Origin: Silene latifolia
Taxonomy: Eukaryota; Streptophyta; Magnoliopsida; Caryophyllales; Caryophyllaceae
Direction: 5' to 3'
NCBI RefSeq assembly: GCF_048544455.1
Contig: NC_133526.1
Coordinates: 11,300,001 to 11,364,000 of the forward strand
DNA length: 64,000 bases
Shown here piece by piece: positions 33,011 through 43,655 of this stretch (position 1 is the stretch's first letter; each line of letters starts with the position of its first letter). Position numbers and translations under genes: made by a program. The notes under the pieces are model-generated. The model saw only the letters and a list, made by a program, of their open reading frames with translations. It was not told where the DNA came from and did no database searches.

Positions 33011-33480
33011 ACCATAGATACGTTTGATCTTTGTCACCGACCTTTAACTTTTTATTCATTACGTGTAATATTTCATTGGTCGATCTAAAACATAAATTCC
33101 GTTCATGGAGACGCCTTTGCCAGTAAATCATATCGTGTAATGAGAAAATGCAAGCATTATTTTCTATTACAAATGAAAAACCAAGTTTATCAAGCGCAAA
33201 ACTGAAATAATGTTTTTGGAAAGATCTGGTACATAATAGCAATCATATAATGACAACTCAAATCCGCTAGGAAGCTGGATCACATATGTCCCCTTGGAGA
33301 TGGCGACTCTTGCTCCATTCCCAACACGCAGTCCACCTCACCCTTTACGAGGGGTTCGATGTTTCGGAGCCCCCGCACATGATTACACAGATGAGAACCA
33401 CAACCAGTATCAAGTACCCAAGTTCCGTAACTTGCGTGGTTAATCTCAATCATATGAATAAAAGTAGAAGAAGAAGACAT
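33009..33480 (-). pseudogene. Copia protease and gag-pre-integrase
   Basis: 33480-33280 encodes the protease head TWVLDTGCGSHLCN with an intact DTG. The gag-pre-integrase segment is in 33242-33009 (ACIFSLHDMIYWQRRLHERN). They are in separate frames. Confidence 0.8.
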
Positions 33481-33505
33481 ACCAACAGGTTTAACACGAC
33501 CGCTT

Positions 33506-34400
33506 TTAAGTCCTCATGATAAACAGGACATGTGCGTCTCTAATGCCCAACATGTGGCGGTGATGGCATTCCATGTTATCTTTCTTGCTCTTTGTCGCGC
33601 CTGATGAGTTACTCGACTCACCAGGACCACTCTTACCCGAGCCCAACTTCTTGAACTTCGCCTTACCTCTCGCTAGGTTTGCACGAGCTTTGCCCTTACC
33701 CTTCCCTTTATTTGACACAACGAGAACATCCTGTTTCATGCTCCCACTGGACTTCATGTCCTTCTCGGTCCGTATGAGAAGGGAGTGCAATTCATGGGGA
33801 GTTTTCTTCAAATCATTCATATAGTAATTCGCTCTAAATTGCGAATAACCATCGTGGAGTGAGTGAAGTATGCGGTCGATAACAATGTTCTCGCGATGTT
33901 ACGATTAAAGGTCTCCACTTCTCGACATTCTCAATCATCTTTGAGAATGTGTGGGCTAACCGGTTGGCCCTTTTCGGAGTCTCGCATCAAAGAAGCGAGT
34001 GGTATGCTCATAGGTCACGATTCTCGGTGCTTTCGAGAATTCCTTAGTGAGCGTGGTGAAAATCTTGTTTGCACCATGGGCTATGAAGCGTTTCCGCAAA
34101 TTGGGTTCCATTGCAAAAATGAGTACGTTTTTAATCGCACCCGCTTCCATACGAAATCATTAAACTTGGTGATTTCAACTCTAGCCGTGGGACCTTGGTT
34201 TGCCGGGATGGGCTCTAATAGATATTTGAGCTTCCCGTCAGCAGCAGCACATTCCGTAATGCCGCCTCCCGATCCAGCGAAGTTGGATCCATCATTCTGA
34301 TCGAGTAGACGATTCATCCGATTCATGAAGATCCGAAGCCAGGACTCACGGTCCAATGTGGCACTTGGCATTGGGTTATCGGTAGAACCACCATTTGATG
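33506..34400 (-). pseudogene. Copia gag, frameshifted
   Basis: 34371-34081 has an N-terminal part (DRESWLRIFMNRMNRLLDQN), 34150-33956 the middle and 33820-33506 a basic Lys/Gly-rich C-terminus (GKGKGKARANLARGKAKFKK), with a residual zinc-knuckle region near 33560-33530. At least three frames are needed to cover it. Confidence 0.78.
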
Positions 34401-35740
34401 TTTAGCATTTAAAATCGTGATCTACACCGAAAAAGAAAGAAAAACAAAACGAAATAAGCAACTCATCGAGGTGATTTAAGTCTATTTTAAAATTCATTTT
34501 AAACATGTAGACTCTCGCACTTGCATAATTGATCTCCCTCAAGAATGATACAAGTGATCCCAAGACTCAATTTACGTAAATTGATAAGCCAACTGTTTAG
34601 CTAATTCTTCCTTAAGAACTCTTGGTCGATAGATTTCCGTAAATCCTATCTATAGTCCACCATGATCACAGGATCGTACGAGTGACCATAGTGTTGAGAT
34701 AAAATAGGTCAATCGGTTCCAACTTACCCGACGTAGAAGGGGTCATATTATGCCTACCGACGAAGAAGGGACTCATTGGAGTTTGACCTATAAAGACCGT
34801 TCTCAATTTTGGTTTATACGAGGAAGATCCCATCAACTAAGTTTTAATTCATTTTAAGTGAACGAATAACTAGCGTCTGTCGTGAATGAATTAATTTAGA
34901 TGACGGCTTTAAAACGTGTGACATGAGAATGTCAATGAAAACTAACTCGTGACCTCTATATGTGTCAGTTTTCATGCAATAAATTAGGTGGTTTGGTTTT
35001 TAGGCGGAATATGATGCAAATTATCGTTGCATAAAAATAAATAAAAGAATGCAATACGTAAATAAACATTCCTAGTGTGGCCTATCCTAGTAAAACAAAA
35101 CATAAAACAACTTTGGAATCCACCGTTGGACCCGAGAAGCTTGTCTTGATGTTCCATCTTGATCCAAGTAGCGGGAGTGAGCATCCGGTCTCCATCTTTG
35201 GTCTTCTCAAAAAATTACAATTTAAAATTACAAAAATAAACCTATTTACATTCTAATTAAAAACTGTAATTACAAGTGAAAAATCCAAAACGGAGATACG
35301 AGATCTCAAAATACAACCAAGACCGTGTTCCATCATTACGGTAACACGTTCTACTAAGGCCACACTAAGTTACAACCGTTTGCAAAAATTAAATACGTAA
35401 TAAAAAGGCATTCACGGCATTCAAGATAAACGATAAATAAAAATGCATCAACTAAAAACAAATTCATTCGTGACATAATTCCGTAATTATGTTAAATTTA
35501 TCCAAACCACCTTTTAATGATTAAAATTCATGTGATAAAACCGCTTCTATCATTTAATTTTAATCCATTACAATCCGTTACTTTAAATACGCTTTAAAAT
35601 AACTTAATGGTACGTGTGTGAACCGTTTCACAATCATAGCGAGTGTACAATATCCGTATAAAGTACAAATTGAAGCCAAAAGAAAATTTAAATCAAAAGA
35701 AACAAATTTTCAAAGTCATTAAAAACAAAATCCTTCGATC
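34401..35740 (-). other. Copia leader, proximal part
   Basis: AT-rich sequence between gag and the TCGATCGA cluster. I see no coding signal and no further transposon ends. Confidence 0.5.
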
Positions 35741-35749
35741 CAAGGACAT

Positions 35750-36064
35750 AAGTGCTCGATCGAGGGACAAAAGGGCTCGATCGATCAACTGCAAGTCGAT
35801 CGAGAGGGTTGCCAAACAGAAGTGCTCGATCGACTAAACGGTGGTCGATCGAGTACCTTTATCAGCGAATCTACTCGATCGAGTACGAGGACAACTCGAT
35901 CGAGCAGAGGGGTTTTGAAAGGGGTCGATCGAGTACAACAGGGACTCGATCGAGTAAAAGGTTTTTTGAAACGGGGTCGATCGAGTACAACATGGACTCG
36001 ATCGAGCAAAAACAAGACAGAAAAAAACACTCGATCGATTAAAAACTTGTTCGATCGAGTACAA
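35750..36064. repeat. TCGATCGA palindrome cluster in copia leader
   Basis: Thirteen TCGATCGA octamers occur in about 310 bp, most extended to CTCGATCGAG(TA) or GGTCGATCGAGTAC. Spacing is irregular, averaging about 24 bp. It lies between the 5' LTR and gag, inside the transcribed leader. Because the motif lacks stop codons it opens reading frames on both strands at once; these are artefacts of the repeat. Confidence 0.9.
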
Positions 36065-36376
36065 AACTTTCTGAAAAACTCCAAACCCTCGTGAAACAAG
36101 TTTTATGATAAAAAACCACAACAATTTTGATCAAAAACGCATAAAATCAATTTTAACAATTGATAAAAACATGACATATTGTTATAATTTCTGTATAAAA
36201 CAACAATATGCAAAAAACAAATCAAAAACAAGATGATAAAACCGTGTAAAACATGTCACGGTTTCAACAAGAACAAAACCCGAATCAGTCGTGTATACAT
36301 GGCACGGAATTCGATGCAGAAAATCATCGTTTCAAAAACGTTTTATGAAAAACACATAGAAAATTTACGTGGCCTC

Positions 36377-36388
36377 GCTCTGATACCA
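36377..36388 (-). promoter_or_regulatory. Copia primer binding site
   Basis: TGGTATCAGAGC on the minus strand, two bases inside the 5' LTR, complementary to the 3' end of initiator tRNA-Met. Confidence 0.92.
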
Positions 36389-36390
36389 CT

Positions 36391-37378
36391 TGTGGGTTAA
36401 TATCCGTATACTACCCTTTAATTGTAGGACTATAACGCAAAATTCATATGTAATTTATAGTCATAAAACATAAATACAATAGAAACGATAAGGAACAAGA
36501 AATAACCTCGGGTCCTTTGATGCACGGCGTAAAGAACAGAAATCAAACGAGATTCCCTCCTAATTGTTGCACCCAAGACCTTGTCCGAGAAATGCCCTTG
36601 TGCTAGAACGTGTTCTCCGATTGCCTTGCAATATTGGGAGAACTTGTTGTGAGGTTTTCGAGATGTGAGATCTGAGTTTCAGAGAGAAAGTGTCTCCAAA
36701 ACCCTAGTTTTCTGTAAAATGAAAAATGTCTAGGTCAAAAGGAGAGGGAGTCTCTCCTTTTGTTAACCTCGGCCAGCCGTGGGTTTGCATGGGGAAGTGG
36801 GCTTCCACTTCCTCTTAATTTTTTTCTCGTGGTCCTACTCATAAATTGCTAAATGTATATGACGCGGTTTATTATAAATCGTCATCGGTTATCGGCTATT
36901 AAAACATCAACTAATAACACGGGTTAGTTGAAGTATTAATACATGTCCGACAAAGACAATATTGTATAATTAATTCAATATACATTAATTAAATATAAAA
37001 CGCTTATATTTAATTTTACGAATTAACTGGTTAATTCGCCTTAGCCCATGATATTTAATCCGTATTAAATGTAATATCTCAACATCACATTTTGACTAAT
37101 TACTAGTCAAATAACTCGGACTAACTGGTTAGTCAATTTTGGCATCTACATGACTGTATTTTCATACCGTCACATCTCTCGAACGTATCCTATAGGTGTG
37201 ACTTTTAGGGACCAGTTGATCACCGCCATCTGTATGACAATAACGTCAAACTTATCTAGCAAGCCAACCGTTATTGATAAACGTGGATCAACTGATAATA
37301 ATACCAAAAGTATGCCCTTTGATCCTTTTAGAGGTTTATAAGTCATTGCACTAACTGTTAAGGACACCAACCCCAACA
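36391..37378 (-). repeat. Copia 5' LTR (right copy)
   Basis: 988 bp, the transcription-start LTR for the minus-strand element. Nearly identical to 28521-29509. Confidence 0.93.
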
Positions 37379-37383
37379 CATAC

Positions 37384-37460
37384 TGCTCTATTTATAGAGC
37401 AAAGCCCATTCAGTGGACCAATCAGAGCAAAACCCATGAAACGTCCACCAATCAGCACCA
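37384..37460 (-). promoter_or_regulatory. Putative promoter of the antisense Retand gene
   Basis: On the minus strand TATAAATA lies at 37396-37389. Two CCAATCAG words sit at 37418-37425 and 37448-37455, readable as inverted CCAAT boxes 20-60 bases upstream of the TATA box. If the copia insertion is ignored, the TATA box is about 180 bases from the antisense start codon at 28346. The copia element therefore landed between the core promoter and the coding region. Confidence 0.55.
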
Positions 37461-37679
37461 AGCCACGTGTCAAGCATGCAACCACGGAATGTCAATCGAC
37501 ATACAGTGATGAATCTTCTTCAACACGCTCCTTGGTATCTACTTGCTAACGGCCAGCTGATCAACCAAGTTTGGCAGCACCGGCCGGGGGCAATCAAAAG
37601 CACACGGCACTCTCAACCTTGGTCTCGGCCAGCGCCATTTTCTTTTCCACATTGGATCTTTGAGGTGATAAAGTGTTGT

Positions 37680-40600
37680 TACAATTAAGACCTTGTTCCT
37701 TGGGAATTTGATGGTAAGTAAGTTTTAGGATGTCAAATTTGAAAGAATATTCCTTGAAATGTTGATGACCATAATGGTTTGGTGATGCGATTTGATATTT
37801 TAGTTGACTCTTGAGAGTTCTTGAGTTGAGAGAGACTTAGTGTTAAGAAGAATTTGTTAACCCTATAGATTTATAGACCTTGAGGTCGCATTGAGTACTT
37901 GAGATGATGGGATGATGTTGTAGCTGAGTGTAGATCCGCTTTTGGCAATCCTTAATAAGCAAAAGGATAGAAAACTTGAGATCCTATTGATTTTTCAGAG
38001 TTTGGGGTTGGTATGTTACTACCTTGTTTTGAAATGAGAATCTTGTGGAATATTTGAGGAAACTTTCTCTTGGAGTTTATAGCTTGGTATTGGGATTCTT
38101 GATTGAAGGTTTACTTTTTGAGGAAACCATAGTTGACACTAGTTGGATACGAATATAGCTTTGTTGGAAGCTTTGACCTTAGGCTTGTGAAAGTTGTTTC
38201 TGGATGTTTGAGGATTTGGAACGATGAGATCACGCTTATAGTGGAACACCTTGTTTCAGGGAATAGATTAGGATGAGGTAACATAAGCAATTGAGGAAAC
38301 CCTTGGGAGTGATGTGGTTATGAGTTTTGTTGTTAGGAAGTTTTTGGAACCGTTTTGGGTGTTGTGGTAGTTTGTGATAAAAGTGTCTGGCATTTCCTTG
38401 TTGTCGATTTTCCTTCTTCCTTGATCATGAGCGTTCTTCGCTCATACCTCTTTCCTTACTTCATCATACTCCTCTCATAAGTTTGATGTTGGTAACCTAT
38501 GAAACTCCATCTTTGACACCCAATTAGGTTCGACTTCAATTCTTACCTCATGAAATTCATACAGCTCTTTTGATTATTATTCTTATTATAGAACTTTAAA
38601 CTAAAATTTTGAAAATGCTTTTATGATTTTTAATGGTTTTAACATTAATGAGTGTTAAATCTCGTTGTTGGAAACGTCCCAATAATGGGTTTTCTCATTT
38701 ATTGGTGTAGAAATATTTTTATATCTTGATATGAATGTGGATGTTCTTGTCTGATCAACGAGAGTATCACCGTTTCATTGAAAAGATAACTATATTTTCT
38801 TATAACTATATTATGAAGATGTTGTTTACTATAATTTCTCCTTCTAAGTTTCGAGGACGAAACTTTTAAAAGGAGGGTGATTGTAACGCCCCTAATTTCG
38901 GATCGTTAATATATTTCGAAAATAATTAATTAATCAAGTAAAATTTGACATTAATGTATTTAAAGTAAAAATAATTCAAAGAAATATAATTTTATTATAT
39001 TTTGAAGAAAAGTATTTATTTTGATAGTTTCGAAATGTTTAAAAATAGTTTAAACCGTGTAAAAATCTTTTAGTTCGAAATAAGGGCATATCGGGGGGAA
39101 AATGACAATTCTTTTGAACATTGGGTAAACGAATTTGGAAATGGGTTGTATGAATATTCAATTTTCTTGTAATCTCGTGTTTAAGAACTTTGGTCTTGTC
39201 GGAATTTGCATTTGACCAACGGTTCTAATTATTATAGAAACGAGCCAAAACCGACTCGTAAAAATCCCGACTAAAAACCCGCTCCTTTCTTTCCTCCTTT
39301 CCTCTCCCTTACCCCCGCGGCTCCCCCTCCCCCTTCCTTTCTTTTTTTCTGATTTTCTTGTGTTCATCTTCCTCAACTTTCCCAAAAACCAAAAAAACAC
39401 CATTTTAACATAATTTCAAGCTAAATCTCACCATAATTTCTTCATTTCTTGACGGATTTTCATTAAATTTATATTTCCGGAATCCTCTCGTCGAGATCTA
39501 CAACCTAGTATGTTTTAATTTCAGTTTTCATTAAGTTGTTTTAAGACGAATTTCGGTAATTTCGGTATTTTATACTTATTATTGTGTTTTTATTGTTTAA
39601 TTAGGTGAAGAATTGGAGGACGAGTTTGGGGACTCGTATATTGTCGAAAATAGCGGCTAGTTGCTTGTTAGGGTTTGGTTTTTAAGGTGCTAATTGCTCA
39701 TTTTCTAGCTTAAGGTAACATATTTCGAGTTACTCGACGAATAATCGTCACAATCTTTGTTGTTTTTGTATGTTTTGTGATTTTTATTTAAGTAGTTAAT
39801 TCCATATGATAAAATGGTTGCATGCATGGCTAATTCATGTATTTTTGTTAGTTTAAGTTAGCATGTTAGTATTGGGGACGATTAATTATGTTTCAGACGG
39901 TCTTATACTGAACAAAAATGGAGAAATGGAGGTGTGGGAGTGGCGGCAGCAGGCCCGGCAGGCCCACGGCTGGCCCGGGTTGGTCCGTTGCATGTTTCGC
40001 GGTTTTCCATGCAATATTTGTCATTTCGGGTTCATTAATGTTATAGTTAGTATAAGATACATATGAGTACACTTAGGAAATGAATCATATTAGTAGTAAA
40101 AATTATGTTAATGGTAAAAATTATGTTTATATTGGTAGTTGCACATGTTAGGGTAGATTATAAAATGAAATTGTAATGATTAGGCTCAAAATGAATTCTA
40201 TAGTGATAATTGTAATGTTTTGTTGATTGTCTTGCGAAAACTCGAGCCTTAGTCCCTTTGACTGATTCGATGTCAGTCAATTGAGTGATTGGTCAGCCGC
40301 AATTTAACCCGTACCTGTCGCAGGACTGGGGTTGCGGGTAAAAATTCGGTTGGATGAAATTTTGAATGAATTAGATAATCGGCCTTTTTCTTGTTTTAGG
40401 CCATTTATTATATTTTTATTTCACATGTGTAGTTAGTTGATTTAAGTAGCTTCTTATATTGTAGAAACGGCCATAGATTCCCCGAAACCTTTAATATGGT
40501 TAATATTGTTAGAATTGGAAATTGGTATTGAATACTTATTGAGGATACTGTTGGATTGTCTGCTGAATAGACATTTATATAGCCTTTCACATGATAGAAT

Positions 40601-41778
40601 GTTAGCATTTATGTTGGTAGGTTGGACTCTTTGCCCTCTTATGGTTAAGTGGGTGTCTTACTTGTCTTGTGTGGTGTGGGCTAAAGTATTCAAGCTGGGA
40701 CTAGCTGGGACTAGGTCCTAGGTGAGTATTTCGGCCTTCATCATAGATAGGTCTTTATAGTCTTTGACGAGTATATGTTCACTGCTTGATAGCCTTTGTG
40801 TTCCTGACTAGTGGATTTATATCCAAGTTGGGGCATGATCTCGTTACTTATTTTGATAGTAAGTGGTCAGCTTAAGTACTAGCCAACCCTTTGGTGGACT
40901 CCTTAGGGTACTCACTTTGTTTTAGAAAAATTGTGGGTCTTGGGTGCGGTGGTGTGTATCCGCATGTCTAGGTCTGCGCAGATTTTAGGCTAGGGTTGTG
41001 TTGTGTCTTGGCCATGTTTTATTAATATTAACCGCTGAGCCAAGATACCGGTTCGATTACCTTCCCTACCTCGTGGTATAGACTCGAGTTACAGAGTGAC
41101 TATTGACCGTGCTAAGAACTTATGCCTGTCTTTGATATATTGCCCTTTCTTGTATGGTGACTTTATGAATTGTAATAGGTGAGATGTAAGCCGATTACAG
41201 TTGATAAAGTTTGGATTACTACTTGTTATATGTTTCACATGATAGTTTAAATTGGTCAGTTTAGTATTCATATGATAGAATACTTGGGAATTAGATTAAT
41301 TATCATGTTGTTTACATGTTACATTACATGTTACATTAAATATGACGTTTCGTGGCTGGGAGGACTCGAAGTTACTCCCCACTGAATTGTGGCTTTCGTG
41401 TTTGTATAAAATGCGATTGACAGGTACTTGATGCTTAGTTGAGGTTCACGGACGAGCTAGTGAGCAAGAGAACCTTGGACCTAGTTTGGCTATTTTTGTA
41501 GAAACCTTTAACTTTTGGTTTTGTATATATTTTGAAGGGACATATGTCTCCCTCTTCTATTTTGGTTTGTATCTATATTCCCGCGTCTTTAGTTATGTAT
41601 GTAAATTAGTTTGTTAGAAATTGCAGGTTATGGCACTCTCCTTCTGGAAATGTTTGTGAATGGTTTAGGAAATTTTTTGAAATTACAGGTTTTATCTAGT
41701 TGAACCAATTACAAACATATCCTGTCAGTTTTTCCGTAGAATTTACGTCTTTATTTAAGGCTAAAAATGAGGGTGTCA
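37680..41778 (+). mobile_element. Tekay-like chromovirus 3' fragment
   Basis: Non-coding internal sequence leads to GTTTCGAGGACGAAAC (38848-38863), a hallmark just before the polypurine tract of plant chromoviruses, then AAAAGGAGGGTGA and an LTR starting TGTAACGCCCC at 38882. The LTR probably ends GGGTGTCA at 41778 (about 2.9 kb). A short piece near 37673-37720 could be an integrase tail (DKVLLQLRP), weakly. The left LTR and all of pol are missing, so the left boundary is a truncation whose exact place is uncertain. Confidence 0.65.
38882..41778 (+). repeat. LTR of the Tekay-like fragment
   Basis: It starts TGTAACGCCCCTAATTTCGG and its proposed end GGGTGTCA is a worn inverse of TGTAACGCCC. 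A C/T-rich block near 39280-39350 and no open frame of note. The right end is inferred, not proven, because no second copy lies in the window. Confidence 0.55.
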
Positions 41779-41889
41779 AATGGTACGGCCTGAACAGAAC
41801 CAAGCCGAGGAAGAAGATCGACATGCGCAGAATACGCTCAACACTCATCGAAGGTCCATACCACGACATAGACTACGCTGGGGGCAAAT

Positions 41890-42457
41890 TGATGGGGCAT
41901 ATTCTGCACCCGCTGACCGAGTCAACATATTGAGTAAGGTCAAAGCTAAAAGACAGCAAGTCAACGTATTAACAGCCAAACCGAAGCAGCCCGTTCGGCT
42001 GTCACTGGGTCTCGGTCTCGGCAACTAGCCGGCCGAGAGGCATATCCGCGTACTCACATCCAGTCCCCTCGGCATGGAGTCAACCAGGCCTGCCGGCCTG
42101 GCATGGGTCCCTCGGCCGAGGGTAAGATAGTCTTTCCACCTGCTAGCCACTTGGCCACTACGTGACAAAAGGTGAAAGCCTATAAATACTCCACTTCTCT
42201 CATTGAGAAAAGGATCCCAAAATCATCTTAATCTGGTATAAACTCCCTTATCTCTCTACAATATACTTTGCCAAGTTAACACACAACTTATCTCTTTAAG
42301 TTTACTGACTTGAGCGTCGGAGTGAGTACGCTCGGTACCAAGCCGAACCCTCAGTTTGTTCAACTTTACAGGAGAGAGTGAAAGGAAGAGACAAACAACG
42401 ACGTCATTCTACAAGCTTAAGTGGTCATAATCCTGCTCCGGAATTACACCCGGAACA
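41890..42457 (+). repeat. 3' LTR of the Retand element
   Basis: 568 bp, preceded by the polypurine tract GGGGGCAAAT and followed by the target duplication ATTAT. Same TATA box and termini as 18845-19422. Confidence 0.92.
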
Positions 42458-42517
42458 ATTATATTTATATTTATTATTTTATTAATATATTTATTATTAT
42501 TAATATTATTCATAACA

Positions 42518-42553
<36 letters not shown>

Positions 42554-42954
42554 TTAATATTATTATATTAATAAGTTATTATTTAATATTTATTATTTTA
42601 TTAATATACTCATTATTAATATTATTAATCACATATTTATTATTATTATTATTACATTTAATATTATTATGTTAATAAGTTATTATATTAGACCTATTAT
42701 TATTATTATTATTATTATTTTTTTAGTTATTATTATTAATATATTATATTATTATTAATAATGTTATCATTTATATTACTAATATATTATTATTATTATT
42801 ATTATTACTTTATTTATTATTGTATTAATATTTTATTTTTTATATATCTTATTAGATTATTATTATTAGATTATATTAATATATTATTATTATTAATGAA
42901 TAATATTATAATAATATTTATTATTATTGGTATTATTTTTATTATAATATTTAT

Positions 42955-42988
<34 letters not shown>

Positions 42989-43000
42989 TCTTTTTATTAT
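42458..43000. repeat. TTA/TAA-rich core of the fold-back element
   Basis: Long runs of TTA, ATT and finally (TAA)n near 42958-42990. Open frames here encode only Ile/Tyr/Leu/Phe-type repeats and are not genes. Confidence 0.9.
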
Positions 43001-43133
43001 TATTTCGATTCAATTGAATCATTCGATTGATTGAGTTACTCCATTAAGTTGATTGATTCGATTCAAATTTCATTAAGTTGATTGATTGATTCAATTGATT
43101 CAGACAATTTCAGTCCAAAAGAATAGGGCCTGA

Positions 43134-43655
43134 GTATAACGGTATATAAAAGTGTGACAAGTAGGAAAAAAAAAGGGCAAATATAATACTAGGAGGCGGT
43201 AAATCAAATTTACCCTCCAATTTTCCTCCACGGAGCAATTTACCTCCAATTAACTTGAATTTCAAAATTTTCATCATCCAATGACGATTGACGAACATGT
43301 GAGACTGAGGAGAGAGAATTTATCATAAAAAAATGGAGGAAAATATAATGAGAAAAAAAGAGGGAGCGGCAATAGACTAAGAATTTCACCGCGCTTTACA
43401 CTTTAATTCAAAACTAATTTTAATTTTCTTTCCATTTATAAATCATTTTTCATTAAAACCTCAAAGATTCACCTTTTCTTTGTTCAACTTTCAAAATAGC
43501 TTTCCCTCAAACAAAACCCTAAAACCCGCGCTTCTATAATTTCAATCTCAATCTCCCTTTTATTTCTTCATTTATTTTCAAAATCAACAACTACCCACCA
43601 TTTTTATCCGTGTTCTCTACCAACCCTTTTCATCAATTTCAGTTTCATCTCTTCT
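43134..43655 (+). promoter_or_regulatory. Upstream region of the first host gene
   Basis: 522 bp between the fold-back element and the start codon. The last 200 bp are C/T-rich (CTCAAACAAAACCCTAAAACC and CAATCTCAATCTCCC), as in many plant 5' leaders. AACCCTAAAACCC near 43515 resembles a telo-box. No clear TATA box. Confidence 0.45.

Larger units (their letters stand above)
28521..37378 (-). mobile_element. Ty1/copia retrotransposon nested in Retand
   Basis: 8,858 bp. LTRs are 28521-29509 and 36391-37378 (989 and 988 bp), starting TGTGGGTTAATATC and ending CACCAACCCCAACA. The target duplication is CATAC (28516-28520, 37379-37383). On the minus strand the primer site TGGTATCAGAGC (initiator tRNA-Met type, 36388-36377) follows the right LTR and the polypurine tract CAAGTGGGAGCT abuts the left LTR. 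Order on the minus strand: gag, protease, integrase, RT, RNase H, the copia order. The LTRs differ at only a few positions, although the coding region is frame-broken many times. Confidence 0.95.
18845..42457 (+). mobile_element. Tat/Retand-type Ty3 retrotransposon
   Basis: A 23.6-kb unit including later insertions (about 10.7 kb without them). LTRs are 18845-19422 and 41890-42457, both starting TGATGGGGCATATT and ending CCGGAACA. The target duplication is ATTAT (18840-18844, 42458-42462). The primer binding site is TGGCGCCGTCTGTGGGGA (19425-19442) and the polypurine tract GGGGGCAAAT is at 41880-41889. Order: gag, protease, RT, RNase H, archaeal-type RNase H, integrase, repeat-bearing 3' region, antisense gene. 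The double RNase H and the antisense gene place it in the Tat group. Every + strand frame is broken. Confidence 0.92.
18530..43130. mobile_element. Fold-back (TTA)n MITE, split by a retrotransposon
   Basis: The left arm begins GGCCCTGTTCTTTTGGACTT at 18530 and the right arm ends GTCCAAAAGAATAGGGCC at 43130. Both are flanked by TGA (18527-18529, 43131-43133). The arms continue into inverted runs of GATTGATT/GATTCGATT words and then into a core of (TTA)n on the left and mixed TTA/TAA repeats on the right (42458-43000). Without the 23.6-kb insertion it would be roughly 0.99 kb. The ends and 3-bp duplication fit a MITE, possibly PIF/Harbinger-type. The long I/Y/L-rich open frames in the core are repeat artefacts. 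Confidence 0.75.

Noticed and set aside
35752-36124. Overlapping open frames on both strands, about 90-104 codons
   Set aside because: They arise because the TCGATCGA motif lacks stop codons in every phase. No protein domain is present and the region is the copia leader.
42421-43030. Long open frames rich in Ile, Tyr and Leu
   Set aside because: They are translations of TTA/ATT/TAA microsatellite in the fold-back core, not genes.
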